A DNA stretch of 64,000 nt from Methylophaga sp. UBA3192 (GCA_002363955.1 DEXE01000002.1:1-64000), one strand, 5' to 3'. Positions 42,340 to 52,554 are shown, counted from the stretch's first letter. Notes: generated from the sequence alone by a model not told the origin. Program-made: numbers and translations.

Positions 42340-45300
42340 TTACCACTGGGATGGTGATGCCAGAATGGTCTGTACTTCTGCATATAACTTTTGCAGGTCT
42401 GCAATGCCCTTTCGGGCTGATTCAGTCTCGTTTTCTTCAAATTGATTACGCAAACCGGCCGCGGCATGAAACAGTTCGTAATAGGCCAGTTTGAGTCGAT
42501 CCAGCCAGAACTGGTTAAACAATTCCTCCTGCTTGCCTTGCTCCAGCCAATGTGTGAAGTGACTGCGTTTAGGATTCATTAAAGGCCAGTTGATGATTTC
42601 CGCAGGACTACTGTGAAGATTAGCAATCACCCGCTGTAACCATTGTTCCCCTTGCATTTGCATCAATGCCAGCAGTCGTTGTTGAGGCGATAATGAATTA
42701 CGCGCATGGTTCAGCCAGCGTATTTCAGGTTGGTAATCCTGCATCCATTGACTTAATTTATCTGCGGGCATTGGCTGGGCAATAACGTATCCTTGTGCCA
42801 TATCGCAACCTATCGTCATCAGCATTAAACCGTGCTCTATACTCTCAACACCTTCAGCAATGACCTGATGCTGAAAGGCATGACTTAAGCCAATAACACC
42901 TTCGACAATAGTGAAATCATTTGGATCATCCATAATGTCGCGGACAAAGCTCTGATCAATTTTAATCACATCGACTGGCAGATGGCGCAGATGGCTTAAC
43001 GATGAATAGCCGGTACCAAAATCATCCAGGGCAATTCGGACTCCAAGCCCATTGCGACAGGTTCCGATAATTGACGAAACAGTGTGAATATCGGTTAAAA
43101 CACTGCTTTCAAGAACTTCCAGCTGCAAATATTCTGCGGATAAATCGGGGTATTTCGACAGTATTCTATCGAGACTGTCATAGAATCCTGGCCACTGCAG
43201 ATGATGGGCAGAAATATTGACACTGATTTCTATCTTCCGGCCCTGCTGATGAAACGTCACTAATTGTTTTAGCGTTTGGGCGATAACCCAGTTACCAATA
43301 CGAATTTCCAGGTCGGTGCCAGCCAATAAACTTAAAAAAGTGGTGGGTTCCAGAATGCCCTGCTGCGGGTGATTCCAGCGGAGCAGTGCTTCAGCACCGT
43401 AAATACGTCCATTACGCATATTAATTTTAGGCTGGTAAAACAGACAAAACTGATCATTGGTAAGTGCATGATGCAAATTATCTAGCTTGCTTTGCTGGAG
43501 CAGAATTTGTTTGTCATGGATGGCATCAAACACTGAATAACGGTTACGCCCCGTCTGCTTGGCCTGATACATCGCCTGGTCAGCATGGCGCAGTAAAGTG
43601 TCTGCATCAGCTTGATCCAACGGATAAATGGTGACGCCCATACTCGCGCCCAGTTGAATAAAATCGCCGTCAATCCGGTAAGGCAGTTGGATGGTGCGTA
43701 ACAATCTACTCACTAAACGCTCACAATGTTCGACTGAACTGATGTCATTGAGCAAAATAGCGAATTCGTCTCCACCTAACCGGGAAGCCGTGTCATCCAG
43801 ACGGATACATGCCTTAATGCGTTGAGCTACTTCAATGAGAACCTGATCGCCGATTTCATGACCGTAAGTGTCATTTATGGGTTTAAAGCCATCCAGATCC
43901 AGAAAAATAACGGCCAGCAGGCTATGCTGACGAATGCTATGCGCTATGGCTTGTTGAAATCTGTCTGCAAATAACGTTCGATTAGGCAACTGGGTCAGCA
44001 TGTCATAATGCGCCATCATTTCCAGCGCATGTTGCTGTTCTTTTATCTCGGTAATATCTGAAAATAATCCAAGGTAATGCAAGGTTTTCCCTTGCTCGTC
44101 GGATAACGTCGATATTGTCAGAAGCTCGGCAAATAATTCACCGTTTTTACGACGGTTCCATATCTCTCCCTGCCAGTAACCATTTTCTATAACGTTTTTC
44201 CAGATATCTCTGTAAAAGGCTTCACTGTGTTTCCCTGATTTGAGGATAGAAGGGTTTTGATTAATAACTTCTTCGGGGCTGTAACCGGTAATGTTACAAA
44301 ATGCCGGGTTTACGTCCACAATGCGACCATCCGGGCTGGTGATTAGAATGCCTTCATGTGCCTGATGAAATACCCGGCCGGATAATTTCAGTTTTTCTTC
44401 GGCCAGTTTACGTTCACTGATGTCATAAAAAATAGTGATAAACACATTGGTCTGACCATCATTAATCGCTGTGCTTGAAATCAAAACATGCTTGGTTTGT
44501 TGTTGATGGGTCATGACTTTAACTTCAACTGCTTCACCACGGTAGGGAAGTCGCTGTTGCAATGCCTCCGCTACAAACTCATCCCAGGTCTGTTTAGTGA
44601 GTTGACGATAGGATGGATCCGGATATGCTTTTTCAAGCCATGCTGCCAAGCTGGGTAAGTCTTCAAGTGCGTAACCAAAACTCTCAACAAAGGCTTTATT
44701 TACAAAAATAATTTTACTTTTACCATCACTCAGAATATGCGGGATAGGCGATGCGTTTACGATACTGCGTAATTTGGATTCATTACGCGCTAATGCCTGG
44801 CCAGATTGTTTGAGGCGATAGATCCAGAACGCAAAAACCATAATAATAGCGACTATAGTCAAGGCAATTTTGATGAGGGTTGCTTTTGAAATACCACTGT
44901 TAATGCTTAGCCCCATCCAGGATTGTTCGATTCGTTGTCTTTCTTCTGCCGAAATACTGGCCAAAACCTTATTTATAATAGATTGCAAGTGGGGATGTCT
45001 GGGATTGATACCCATTCGATAAGCGTTGTATTGCTGAGTTTGTCCGGCAAATTGCAAGTTGATCAGGTTGGCCTGTTTGATCGCGTAATTGGCATATGCA
45101 GCGTCTCCAACATACGCATCAGCTTCGCCTGTAGCGACTTTTTTCAGGGCTTCTGTTGTCGTTTCAGTGAGTAACAGGTTAATTTCAGGATAATTCAATG
45201 CCAGGTTTTCCTGAACATGATAGTTTTTCTCCACCGCCACAGTTTTACCCTTCAGATTTTCCAGAGTACCGATATAGCCAAAGCGGTTAGCATTGACGAT

Positions 45301-46587
45301 GACAACAGGATTGGTGATGTAAGGCTGGCTGAACAATAAATATTCTGAGCGTTCAGGACTCATATTCAAACAAGACAGCATATCCAGTTCACCACGTTTT
45401 GCCATCGCGATAATCTCATGCCATGGTTTATCAGTGATGATCTCAAACTCTATACCGAGCTTGGCTTGCAGTAGCTGAATATACTCTGCCGCCAGACCTT
45501 GATAGTTGTTTTCGCTGTTAATCCACTCATAGGGAGCAAAGGCGCGATCAATGCCGAGTTTGATGACAGGATTCTCTTCCAACCAGGATTGTTCTTCAGG
45601 ACTCAGTCTTAGCGCGGCATTGGATTGGTAAATAAAGCCCTCTAATTGTGATTCAGAAAGTGCCGGAGCAATATTTAAACGTTCATATATTTGTGCGCTG
45701 CGACGTAAACGGGCTGGATCCAGCTGTCCTAAGGGGATCAGGTCGGGCAATATCAGTTTTTGGATTTCTCTGAATTCATGTTTGAGTTGTTCCAGGCTGG
45801 CATCACTGCCATATTGATTGATAATCAAGTCAATAATTTCATCGGGATTATCCAGTGCATAGCGCCAGCCCTTTAATGTCGCCCGGCGGAAACGTTCAGC
45901 GCGGCCAGGATTGTTGCGCAGCTCCCGGTCACCTGTAAATAAAATATCCCCATAAAAATCAAAGCCATAGCTTTGAGGGTTGATGATGTTAACCGTAACG
46001 CCAAGCTGATTCAAAGCAAAAAGCTGATCGGTCCGATAAATTGACATCACATCGACACGATCATTGATAAAACTATCAAGCTGCTGATCCTGTGGAATAA
46101 GTTTGTAGTCTTCCGAGGATATGCCGGCATCAGCGAACATGGCGAGGAATACGGCATCATTTCCTGCTGAATCATCAAACATGATTCGTTTGCCTGTCAT
46201 TTCATAGGGACTGACAATGCCCGACTGGGCTTTGCTTATCAGCACTAATGCATCATGCTGAAATATGGCAGCTAATGCCCTGATTGGGCTGCCATCAGCA
46301 TATTCTGCTAACAAGCCAATACCGCCAACGCCATAGTCAGCACGACCACTGGTCACTTCGTTAATGACGCTGATACCGGGATGACGTTCGCGGAGAGAGA
46401 CTTCCAGACCTTCCTGCTGGTAAAAACCTTGCTGAATAGCCGCATAAAAACCGGCAAACTGAAATTGATGACGCCATTTAAGTTGTACCGTTACAGATTC
46501 CGTCGATGCTGCTTTAACCTGGCCGAGCAAGCTGGTAAGCAGGATAAACAGTAACAATAAAGTTAAATTGTAAGGCGTGACGCGCAT
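42340..46587 (-). CDS. Multidomain sensor with GGDEF and EAL domains
   Basis: This is a very large (about 1415-residue) membrane signalling protein. From the N-terminus: a signal/anchor, an NMT1/THI5-like periplasmic binding domain (SVTVQLKWRHQFQFAGFYAA), a second, SBP_bac_3-like binding domain (EENPVIKLGIDRAFAPYEWI), a membrane helix (IALTIVAIIMVFAFWIY), two PAS domains, a diguanylate cyclase with intact GGDEF (RLGGDEFAILLND), and an EAL phosphodiesterase domain (GAEALLRWNHP, DDFGTGYSSLSHLR). A helical tail follows. It could both make and break cyclic-di-GMP in response to periplasmic ligands. I chose the ATG at 46587; a TTG at 46623 is in frame. Confidence 0.9.
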   Translation of the reverse strand: MRVTPYNLTLLLLFILLTSLLGQVKAASTESVTVQLKWRHQFQFAGFYAAIQQGFYQQEGLEVSLRERHPGISVINEVTSGRADYGVGGIGLLAEYADGSPIRALAAIFQHDALVLISKAQSGIVSPYEMTGKRIMFDDSAGNDAVFLAMFADAGISSEDYKLIPQDQQLDSFINDRVDVMSIYRTDQLFALNQLGVTVNIINPQSYGFDFYGDILFTGDRELRNNPGRAERFRRATLKGWRYALDNPDEIIDLIINQYGSDASLEQLKHEFREIQKLILPDLIPLGQLDPARLRRSAQIYERLNIAPALSESQLEGFIYQSNAALRLSPEEQSWLEENPVIKLGIDRAFAPYEWINSENNYQGLAAEYIQLLQAKLGIEFEIITDKPWHEIIAMAKRGELDMLSCLNMSPERSEYLLFSQPYITNPVVIVNANRFGYIGTLENLKGKTVAVEKNYHVQENLALNYPEINLLLTETTTEALKKVATGEADAYVGDAAYANYAIKQANLINLQFAGQTQQYNAYRMGINPRHPHLQSIINKVLASISAEERQRIEQSWMGLSINSGISKATLIKIALTIVAIIMVFAFWIYRLKQSGQALARNESKLRSIVNASPIPHILSDGKSKIIFVNKAFVESFGYALEDLPSLAAWLEKAYPDPSYRQLTKQTWDEFVAEALQQRLPYRGEAVEVKVMTHQQQTKHVLISSTAINDGQTNVFITIFYDISERKLAEEKLKLSGRVFHQAHEGILITSPDGRIVDVNPAFCNITGYSPEEVINQNPSILKSGKHSEAFYRDIWKNVIENGYWQGEIWNRRKNGELFAELLTISTLSDEQGKTLHYLGLFSDITEIKEQQHALEMMAHYDMLTQLPNRTLFADRFQQAIAHSIRQHSLLAVIFLDLDGFKPINDTYGHEIGDQVLIEVAQRIKACIRLDDTASRLGGDEFAILLNDISSVEHCERLVSRLLRTIQLPYRIDGDFIQLGASMGVTIYPLDQADADTLLRHADQAMYQAKQTGRNRYSVFDAIHDKQILLQQSKLDNLHHALTNDQFCLFYQPKINMRNGRIYGAEALLRWNHPQQGILEPTTFLSLLAGTDLEIRIGNWVIAQTLKQLVTFHQQGRKIEISVNISAHHLQWPGFYDSLDRILSKYPDLSAEYLQLEVLESSVLTDIHTVSSIIGTCRNGLGVRIALDDFGTGYSSLSHLRHLPVDVIKIDQSFVRDIMDDPNDFTIVEGVIGLSHAFQHQVIAEGVESIEHGLMLMTIGCDMAQGYVIAQPMPADKLSQWMQDYQPEIRWLNHARNSLSPQQRLLALMQMQGEQWLQRVIANLHSSPAEIINWPLMNPKRSHFTHWLEQGKQEELFNQFWLDRLKLAYYELFHAAAGLRNQFEENETESARKGIADLQKLYAEVQTILASPSQW

Positions 46588-46697
46588 GAGATTCGTCTTG
46601 GAATAACATGCTGATAATAACAAGAATTTTAATTCTTTGACGGATTAATCGGTATCTGGATTGCTGGTCGTTATAATTTTAATCGGGCCAAGTACAA

Positions 46698-47696
46698 TCA
46701 ACTGGCGGTTTTACGAAATGGTTTTACGCTTTTGTTCCTTTTAAAGGAGAACCCGTTTTCAGGTAAATACGCTAAAAACAAAAAGATCAGTGATAAAGCG
46801 GCAGGGATAAAACTTAAATCTGTTTGCCGGATATGCCGCTGGGAAAAGTCTTCATGCGTTAATGCGTTATATAACTGATTGGCCGTTTGCAAGTGATGAT
46901 AATGAAGTTTTGCCGGTTCAGCCAGTGATTTCAGATATTCCTCTTTCACACTGGAAAGATGTTCATTACCAGCACGGGATTGATTTCCCCACGGGGCATT
47001 TCTGGGGACATATCCTTCGATTTTACTGGGATCTTCAGGTAAACCAAAAGTCGTGCCCTGTGGCACATCCTCTGCTGTATAGAAGCCAATCTGGATGCCG
47101 TCTTCATCATATTTTGGGATCCGGCTCAAAGCATGATCACCGGTGCCGACAATCAGTCCACGAATTCGCTTTTGAGCATTATTATCGGCAGATTGTAATT
47201 CAGCCAGGTCGGGGGCATATCGCATATTCATCGGAGGCGCTTCCTGACCATCCGTAAAAAATACCAGGGTCGTGTTTTCAATTTCAACAGTACGCATCAA
47301 CTCAAGCGTATTGGTTAAAGCCAGAATAATATTGCTGTCAGCCACCCAGGCCATTCGCCAATCGATACGCCTGATGCTCTCACGGATTTCCGGATAGTCT
47401 GCACAGACCTCCATTGGCGTGTAGAGCAGCGTCGGCATACGTTCGGTGAACACACCCAGTCCCACACGCGAGCCACAGGGCAGTTTTTGGATGGCAATCA
47501 ATGCATCTGCTTTAACTTTTTCCAGTCTGCTGACAGGGTCACCATTGTCATTCTGATAATCCTGTACATTCATGCTGCGTGTAATGTCCACCATAAAAAA
47601 ATAATCATATTTTTTGCTGGGAAAGGGCAGATTTGGCATTAAAACAGCAATTAGCAGCAGTGAGGCTGAACTGATAAGTAACCAGATGGATTTCAT
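46698..47696 (-). CDS. mxaL: Methanol oxidation protein MxaL (VWA domain)
   Basis: This protein of about 332 residues has a hydrophobic N-terminus, a von Willebrand A domain with metal-site sequence DITRS (FMVDITRSMNVQDYQ), and a C-terminal membrane helix. In the mxa operon MxaL is needed for calcium insertion or maturation of methanol dehydrogenase. The frame extends 17 codons upstream into mxaK, but the ATG at 47696, 12 bases after mxaK, with AGGTG upstream, gives the normal signal-like start. It is the last mxa gene here. Confidence 0.9.
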   Translation of the reverse strand: MKSIWLLISSASLLLIAVLMPNLPFPSKKYDYFFMVDITRSMNVQDYQNDNGDPVSRLEKVKADALIAIQKLPCGSRVGLGVFTERMPTLLYTPMEVCADYPEIRESIRRIDWRMAWVADSNIILALTNTLELMRTVEIENTTLVFFTDGQEAPPMNMRYAPDLAELQSADNNAQKRIRGLIVGTGDHALSRIPKYDEDGIQIGFYTAEDVPQGTTFGLPEDPSKIEGYVPRNAPWGNQSRAGNEHLSSVKEEYLKSLAEPAKLHYHHLQTANQLYNALTHEDFSQRHIRQTDLSFIPAALSLIFLFLAYLPENGFSFKRNKSVKPFRKTAS

Positions 47697-47707
47697 ATTG
47701 CCAACAC

Positions 47708-48280
47708 CTAGGGTAGACCAATCGGAAAACCAGGCATGGCGGACCATAATTCTGTACTGGCATCCTGCGACTCTTCACTGATCGTGACATCACCCATTGG
47801 TAAGTCTCGGGATAAACGTTGTGCTGCCTCCAGATTGTATTTGGCTTCCCAGAAAGTCGGCTGATTTTTCAATGCTGATCGATAAAAGTCTTTTGCCACA
47901 TCCGCCATTGCAACAGCACGATCGACGGAGAGGTTCTCCGCTAAATCTATTGCTTGAATCAGATACAGATTGCCCAGGTTATAGTGAATATGAACCCGTT
48001 GTTGCTGGTTGGCCAGTCGTTCCGTACCACTATAGGTTTCCACTGCTTCATCAAACAAATTTAATCTACGCTGCAGATGTGCATAGGCGATTCTGACTTC
48101 AGGAGACTGCATATTTAATTTATCGAGATCAACCATTTCACCTTGATTAAGCAAAGTAATTTGCTGATTGATTTGTTGTCGTTGTTGTAAAGTGACAATA
48201 CTGAAAGCCAACCCAATCAAAACTAAGATCAGCAACAAACTGACCAGATAAATAAGTTTGTTTCGGTTTAAAAAGATCAT
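47708..48280 (-). CDS. mxaK: Methanol oxidation protein MxaK
   Basis: This 190-residue protein has one N-terminal membrane helix (LIYLVSLLLILVLIGLAFSI) and a helical periplasmic part resembling TPR units. It overlaps mxaC by 4 bases (ATGA). Its name rests mainly on its place between mxaC and mxaL, as the sequence is little conserved; MxaK takes part in methanol dehydrogenase maturation. Confidence 0.85.
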   Translation of the reverse strand: MIFLNRNKLIYLVSLLLILVLIGLAFSIVTLQQRQQINQQITLLNQGEMVDLDKLNMQSPEVRIAYAHLQRRLNLFDEAVETYSGTERLANQQQRVHIHYNLGNLYLIQAIDLAENLSVDRAVAMADVAKDFYRSALKNQPTFWEAKYNLEAAQRLSRDLPMGDVTISEESQDASTELWSAMPGFPIGLP

Positions 48281-49254
48281 TTTGCCTCCAGCGATTTAAT
48301 GCCTACTAAAATAATAACGGCAAACAGAGCGCCTAAAAAACATAAACGTGTTAAATCGTTGCGGGGGATAAGTTCGTTGTAGACCAGAGGCAAACTTTCC
48401 AGATCATCCAACTGATCAATAGCTGCTTCCAGAGATTCCGGGGTATCCACTTCATAAGCGTGATAGGGGATCGGCAGAGTACGAAAAAACTGATCCAGAT
48501 ACCTTTCCGGCATGACTCTTGGGTTGTCATCTCGTGGTGTTTCCGGTTCAGAAGTGATACCTAGACCGTTTTCGGTACGCAGAAAAAACCAATATAAACG
48601 AACTTGATAGCGTTCAAACCATTCACGAAGTACCCTCTGAGCACGATGATCCAACGTGGCGGCACCATCAGAGACCAGTACGATCACACGGGATCCGGTA
48701 TGAGGTTGATCCTGAAAGTAGCTCAATCCCATGCCAAGCCCTTTGGCGACATTGGTAAATGCCAACCCGGGGCTGGTCAGACTGTTTATCGCGGCTTGTG
48801 TTGCTGACTTGTGTTCTGTTAATGGACTGATAAAAAAAGGCTGGGTACTAAATCCCACAACACCAAATAAATCGTGTGGGCGTTCGTCAACAAAGTTGGA
48901 TAACAACCGACGGGCAACCTGACTTTTAGCTGGGGTATCCTCATCCGGGACCTTGCCACCAAATGTTTCATTCATACTGGCGCTACGATCCAAAACAAAC
49001 ACGATATGTGCCCCTGTTCCAGTGCGTGTGAACGATTTTTCAGATTGATAAAGTCCTGCTAAACCTAACACAATGCCGGTAAACGCCATGACTCCCAGCA
49101 GTTTAATAAACCGGTTAATCCAGCGGGTGGCATCTGAAGCTGGAATTAAATGATTCCAACTCGCTTTGCGCTTACGGAAAATTCCACCCAGAACAGGCAA
49201 CACAGCTAACAGCAATAATAAAAGCGCCCATGGCTGGGCAAATGCTATGTTCAT
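48277..49254 (-). CDS. mxaC: Methanol oxidation protein MxaC (VWA domain)
   Basis: This 325-residue membrane protein has two N-terminal hydrophobic helices, a von Willebrand A domain with DRSAS metal site (VFVLDRSASMNETFGG), and a C-terminal helix. It is one of the MxaRSACKL set that assembles active, calcium-loaded methanol dehydrogenase, probably working with the AAA+ protein MxaR. It overlaps mxaA and mxaK by 4 bases each. Confidence 0.9.
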   Translation of the reverse strand: MNIAFAQPWALLLLLLAVLPVLGGIFRKRKASWNHLIPASDATRWINRFIKLLGVMAFTGIVLGLAGLYQSEKSFTRTGTGAHIVFVLDRSASMNETFGGKVPDEDTPAKSQVARRLLSNFVDERPHDLFGVVGFSTQPFFISPLTEHKSATQAAINSLTSPGLAFTNVAKGLGMGLSYFQDQPHTGSRVIVLVSDGAATLDHRAQRVLREWFERYQVRLYWFFLRTENGLGITSEPETPRDDNPRVMPERYLDQFFRTLPIPYHAYEVDTPESLEAAIDQLDDLESLPLVYNELIPRNDLTRLCFLGALFAVIILVGIKSLEAK

Positions 49255-50219
49255 GATTTTTTCAGTGCCAGTTTTTCAGCGCCGGCTAATTGTCTGCAAA
49301 GTATTAGTAGTTGATCGAAGTCACTGGGAGAAGCCTTTTTTTGTTCTGAATAAAGCGTTTCAGCAGATGACTGGAAGAAATTATCAATTTCTTCCTTATA
49401 GGCCAGTAACTCCGGATGCTGCAATACAAAATCATCTGTCTGGTGGGCGAATAATGCCTGTTTTGCTCTGCGATTAAAGGCCTGATGTACCGCTTGTAAG
49501 GCTTGAGTAAAAGCGGACTTCTCCGCATGATATTTACGAAGTTTTTTGACCTGGTGGTAAGCCTGTTGAAAAGGTGAACGGGTAAAAGCAAACAGATAAC
49601 CTTTTAAACTTAGCCAGAACAAAACGAGGATGATAAAGCCAGTCGCTAAGATCCAGATTTGTTCTTGCAAGTCATCAGTTGGAACCGTTATAGGACGTAA
49701 ATCTGCTTTCATAAAAGCATTTTGGGTTGAATCACTGGCTACGCCGCGAGGAGCAATTTCTTTAAGCGGTGACATAGTAAAACCCCAAGCCGGTATGACA
49801 ACAGGGTGAGCCTTGTCATCCGCATTAAAACGTATCGTAAATGATGGAATAACTAATGCTCTGACATCTAAAGGGGCATAAAATGTTTGAAAGGTGAAAT
49901 GCAGTCGATAGCGACGCATCTGAGCGTTTTCAGCGATCAGTGCATAATCACTATTGAGCAGTTCTAACCAGTAATCTAATTCACCATCCGGGGGAAGTGA
50001 GGCGGGAGTCAAGCTATAGTCGGCAGGTACTTGAACAACGTAATAATGTTCAATGATGTCGCCTACCAGAATCCCGAAGTCCCGCCCCAGGGACTGTTCG
50101 ACAATACCGGTACGGACTGGATTGGCATGAATAGGGCAGGTAAACATAAGCAACATCAGAGTCAGAGCAACGAAGTTTCTTGTATCCATTTTATGTTTGA
50201 AAAACAGATTAATGCCCAT
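49251..50219 (-). CDS. mxaA: Methanol oxidation protein MxaA
   Basis: This protein of about 322 residues has a signal sequence (VALTLMLLMFTCPIHA), a periplasmic domain and one membrane helix (IWILATGFIILVLFWLSLKG) followed by a cytoplasmic helical tail. MxaA is required for calcium insertion into methanol dehydrogenase. The start is uncertain: GTG at 50231, ATG at 50219 (chosen, weak GAGTGAG upstream) or ATG at 50189 directly before the signal peptide. It overlaps the mxaS 3' end. Confidence 0.87.
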   Translation of the reverse strand: MGINLFFKHKMDTRNFVALTLMLLMFTCPIHANPVRTGIVEQSLGRDFGILVGDIIEHYYVVQVPADYSLTPASLPPDGELDYWLELLNSDYALIAENAQMRRYRLHFTFQTFYAPLDVRALVIPSFTIRFNADDKAHPVVIPAWGFTMSPLKEIAPRGVASDSTQNAFMKADLRPITVPTDDLQEQIWILATGFIILVLFWLSLKGYLFAFTRSPFQQAYHQVKKLRKYHAEKSAFTQALQAVHQAFNRRAKQALFAHQTDDFVLQHPELLAYKEEIDNFFQSSAETLYSEQKKASPSDFDQLLILCRQLAGAEKLALKKS

Positions 50220-51039
50220 GAAAAAACTCACTCAGGTTTTGTGCTGAAAATTGATCAATCAACCAAAATGCTCTGCTGTTGTGGCGTTGAAATTGATTAT
50301 TAAGAAATATTTTTCGGTCAGCAAAAGTCGATTCGATAAGCTTTTTTTGTTTTGGCGTAACAAAAATCAGACGATTTTCATCCGTTTCTGCATCACGGAT
50401 TTGCACAAATCGCCATAACGGAAAATTTTCATATTCTGTTGAACGCCATATAACAATCGGCACCAGGTAATGTCCGGATAATGTATTCAACACCTGATTA
50501 AGTTTTTCGTTGCTCCAGTGAAAATCAGAGAGCAAAAAAATTAGCGAGCGACGCTTGGGTAATAAGCGTTCTAGATCTTTAAACGCCCGGGCGGTGTTGT
50601 GACGGGACAAATTTTCACTTGGAGAATAATGTTGGTATAGCAAATCTGAATCCGTTACAGAATGAATCGAGTTGCTGAATAAATAACTTTGATAATTGTC
50701 ATTTCTCGCAGCAACCGAACAGGAAATGCTTCTCTCGCTCAAGCTCAGCAGATCAACTTTCCCGGGAATAGCCATTGAGTCAGAACCATCAATAAAAGTG
50801 AGTACATCGAGTTTGCTGCGTTGACGAAAGGTTTTGACATAAATGGATTCAAACGGATCGGTCACACTGCTTGCCAGATCAATTCGGGCGGGATTTGGAT
50901 CGGCTAGAAAAACAGATTTTTTGTAAAAATCACTACCCGGTCCCTGACGTTTACTTTTATGTTCACTTTCACGTAAGGCGTTCAACAAAAATGGGGTCTT
51001 GTAATCAAATACAAGGTGTTGAATATCGTGCTGCATCAT
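50209..51039 (-). CDS. mxaS: Methanol oxidation protein MxaS (DUF58)
   Basis: This 276-residue protein of the DUF58 family (pattern KRQGPGSDFYKKSVFLAD and VLTFIDGSDSMAI, a VWA-like core) usually partners MoxR ATPases. Its 4-base overlap with mxaR fits this pairing. It belongs to the mxa maturation set; the exact action is unknown. Confidence 0.9.
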   Translation of the reverse strand: MMQHDIQHLVFDYKTPFLLNALRESEHKSKRQGPGSDFYKKSVFLADPNPARIDLASSVTDPFESIYVKTFRQRSKLDVLTFIDGSDSMAIPGKVDLLSLSERSISCSVAARNDNYQSYLFSNSIHSVTDSDLLYQHYSPSENLSRHNTARAFKDLERLLPKRRSLIFLLSDFHWSNEKLNQVLNTLSGHYLVPIVIWRSTEYENFPLWRFVQIRDAETDENRLIFVTPKQKKLIESTFADRKIFLNNQFQRHNSRAFWLIDQFSAQNLSEFFHGH

Positions 51040-52070
51040 GGGGATGGGATAGTATTAAGGACGCTGCTGATCAGTTCTTCAATAATTGCTTCACCGTTAT
51101 AGTTATAAACCGGATTAATAAAAATGCGGTGCTTGCTGATCGCTCTTATAACAGCATGAAAATCTTCAGGTATTACATTATTGCGTTGTTTTAACCAGGC
51201 ATGAGCTCTTGCACTTCGGGCTAAATAACTAATTCCACGAGGCCCCATCCCACCTAAGACTAACTTTGATGAATCGGTATCACTGATCTTAATATCATAA
51301 TCCTGTGGTCTTCGCAGGGCCTGGCAAAGATGGTAACCATAATCCTGAATTGCCCCACTGGTATGAATCTGGGCTTGAATCATAACGGCAATATCATTTA
51401 ACTGATTAAACGGTAAAACCGCTTTGTCAGCACTGTCGACTAATTTATCGGCATCGTAGTAACGTGTGTTAAACATTAATTCTTTCAGTTGGGCTTCGGC
51501 CCTGGGTTGCTTTATATGCAGTTCCATCATAAAACGATCACGGGCAGCAGCTGGCAATTCGAATGTTTCATCTTTTTCGATACGGTTTCGATCAGCAAAC
51601 ACTTGCAGATGTGGAAAGTGAAACGTTTTGTTAAATGCACTGACGCTGCGTTCTGCCATCACTCGAAGCAGTAGCGAATGTACTTGAGGTCGGGCGCGAT
51701 TGATTTCGTTAAAGAAAAAGATGGATAAATCTTCACCGTGTTTAAGTAATGGGCCTTCACTGACAGCGGGTTTGCCATCACTGGCAATATGGGTGTAATA
51801 CACCAGATCATGGGGCATTAAATCTATCGTGCCTTCAATACGCTCAAAATCCCCCCCCAGACTCTCCGCTGCTGCCCGTAACAAAGTAGTTTTACCTACT
51901 CCAACATCACCTTCCAGCAAAATATGGCCTCGGCAGAATATTGCTAAAACCATCAATTCAATGATGTTTTCCTGGCCTAGGATTGTCTGGTTAATATTGT
52001 TTTGTAGAGTGATTGCTTGATGATGCCAATCGTTTAAGTAGTTATCAGATTGAGTAGCAGCGTTGCTCAT
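51036..52070 (-). CDS. mxaR: Methanol oxidation regulator/chaperone MxaR (MoxR ATPase)
   Basis: This 344-residue AAA+ MoxR ATPase has Walker A GDVGVGKT (residues 54-61) and Walker B region LSIFFFNEINRARPQVHS. MoxR proteins act as chaperones with VWA partners; here MxaC, MxaL and the DUF58 protein MxaS are adjacent. It begins the accessory part of the operon, after the terminator that follows mxaI. Confidence 0.93.
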   Translation of the reverse strand: MSNAATQSDNYLNDWHHQAITLQNNINQTILGQENIIELMVLAIFCRGHILLEGDVGVGKTTLLRAAAESLGGDFERIEGTIDLMPHDLVYYTHIASDGKPAVSEGPLLKHGEDLSIFFFNEINRARPQVHSLLLRVMAERSVSAFNKTFHFPHLQVFADRNRIEKDETFELPAAARDRFMMELHIKQPRAEAQLKELMFNTRYYDADKLVDSADKAVLPFNQLNDIAVMIQAQIHTSGAIQDYGYHLCQALRRPQDYDIKISDTDSSKLVLGGMGPRGISYLARSARAHAWLKQRNNVIPEDFHAVIRAISKHRIFINPVYNYNGEAIIEELISSVLNTIPSP

Positions 52071-52112
52071 TTGCTTTATGCCTGGACGGGGAATGGACGA
52101 TGGAGTTATAAA

Positions 52113-52144
52113 TAAAAAAGAGGCCAGCTTTTACACTGGCCTCT
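52113..52144 (-). terminator. Terminator between mxaI and mxaR
   Basis: On the minus strand a perfect 9-bp stem (agaggccag/ctggcctct) with an 8-base loop is followed by a T-run, beginning 9 bases after the mxaI stop. It should partly separate the abundant structural mRNA (mxaFJGI) from the maturation genes. Confidence 0.92.
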
Positions 52145-52152
52145 ACGTGGGT

Positions 52153-52428
52153 TTAGTAAGACCATTTACCCGTTTTTTTGAAATTTTCTACACGCTTTGC
52201 ATTACGTGCTTCCATAGCTTCCATGGCACTGGTTTGTTTATCCAGCTCAGCTTGGCTATGTTTAGGATCATATTTAGACCCTTTAATTTTTTCAGGGAAT
52301 CCTGGCTTAGCTTCCCAGCAGTTTCCTGATGCTTTGCATTTTGTGCCATCGTAAGCCATTGCTGACATGCCGAAGGTTAACAATAATGCTGTCGCGCCAG
52401 TTACGGCTAATGTTTTAATTTTCTTCAT
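52153..52428 (-). CDS. mxaI: Methanol dehydrogenase small subunit
   Basis: This 91-residue precursor has a signal peptide ending at MSAMA, with a mature part YDGTKCKASGNCWEAKPGFP and a Lys/Glu-rich helical C-terminus (PKHSQAELDKQTSAMEAMEA), typical of the beta subunit that wraps around MxaF. Two cysteines form the known disulfide. AAGGAGAGAAAT precedes the ATG; upstream codons of the open frame belong to the leader. Confidence 0.96.
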   Translation of the reverse strand: MKKIKTLAVTGATALLLTFGMSAMAYDGTKCKASGNCWEAKPGFPEKIKGSKYDPKHSQAELDKQTSAMEAMEARNAKRVENFKKTGKWSY

Positions 52429-52462
52429 ATTTCTCTCCTTTTGGTTTTGACAACATAATGTT

Positions 52463-52504
52463 TGATAGCCAGGCTGCCCTGAGCTGGCTGAGGCCAAGCT
52501 ATCA
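52463..52504 (-). promoter_or_regulatory. Stem-loop between mxaG and mxaI
   Basis: The outer arms tgatagc and gctatca are perfectly complementary, with further internal pairing (cagcc/ggctg types). There is no T-run, so it more likely protects or directs processing of the mRNA than terminates it. It lies 35 bases upstream of the mxaI start. Confidence 0.65.
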
Positions 52505-52554
52505 ACCACTAATCTTTAAAATCTGTCTTTATCATTCAAAATAATTAATTTTAA

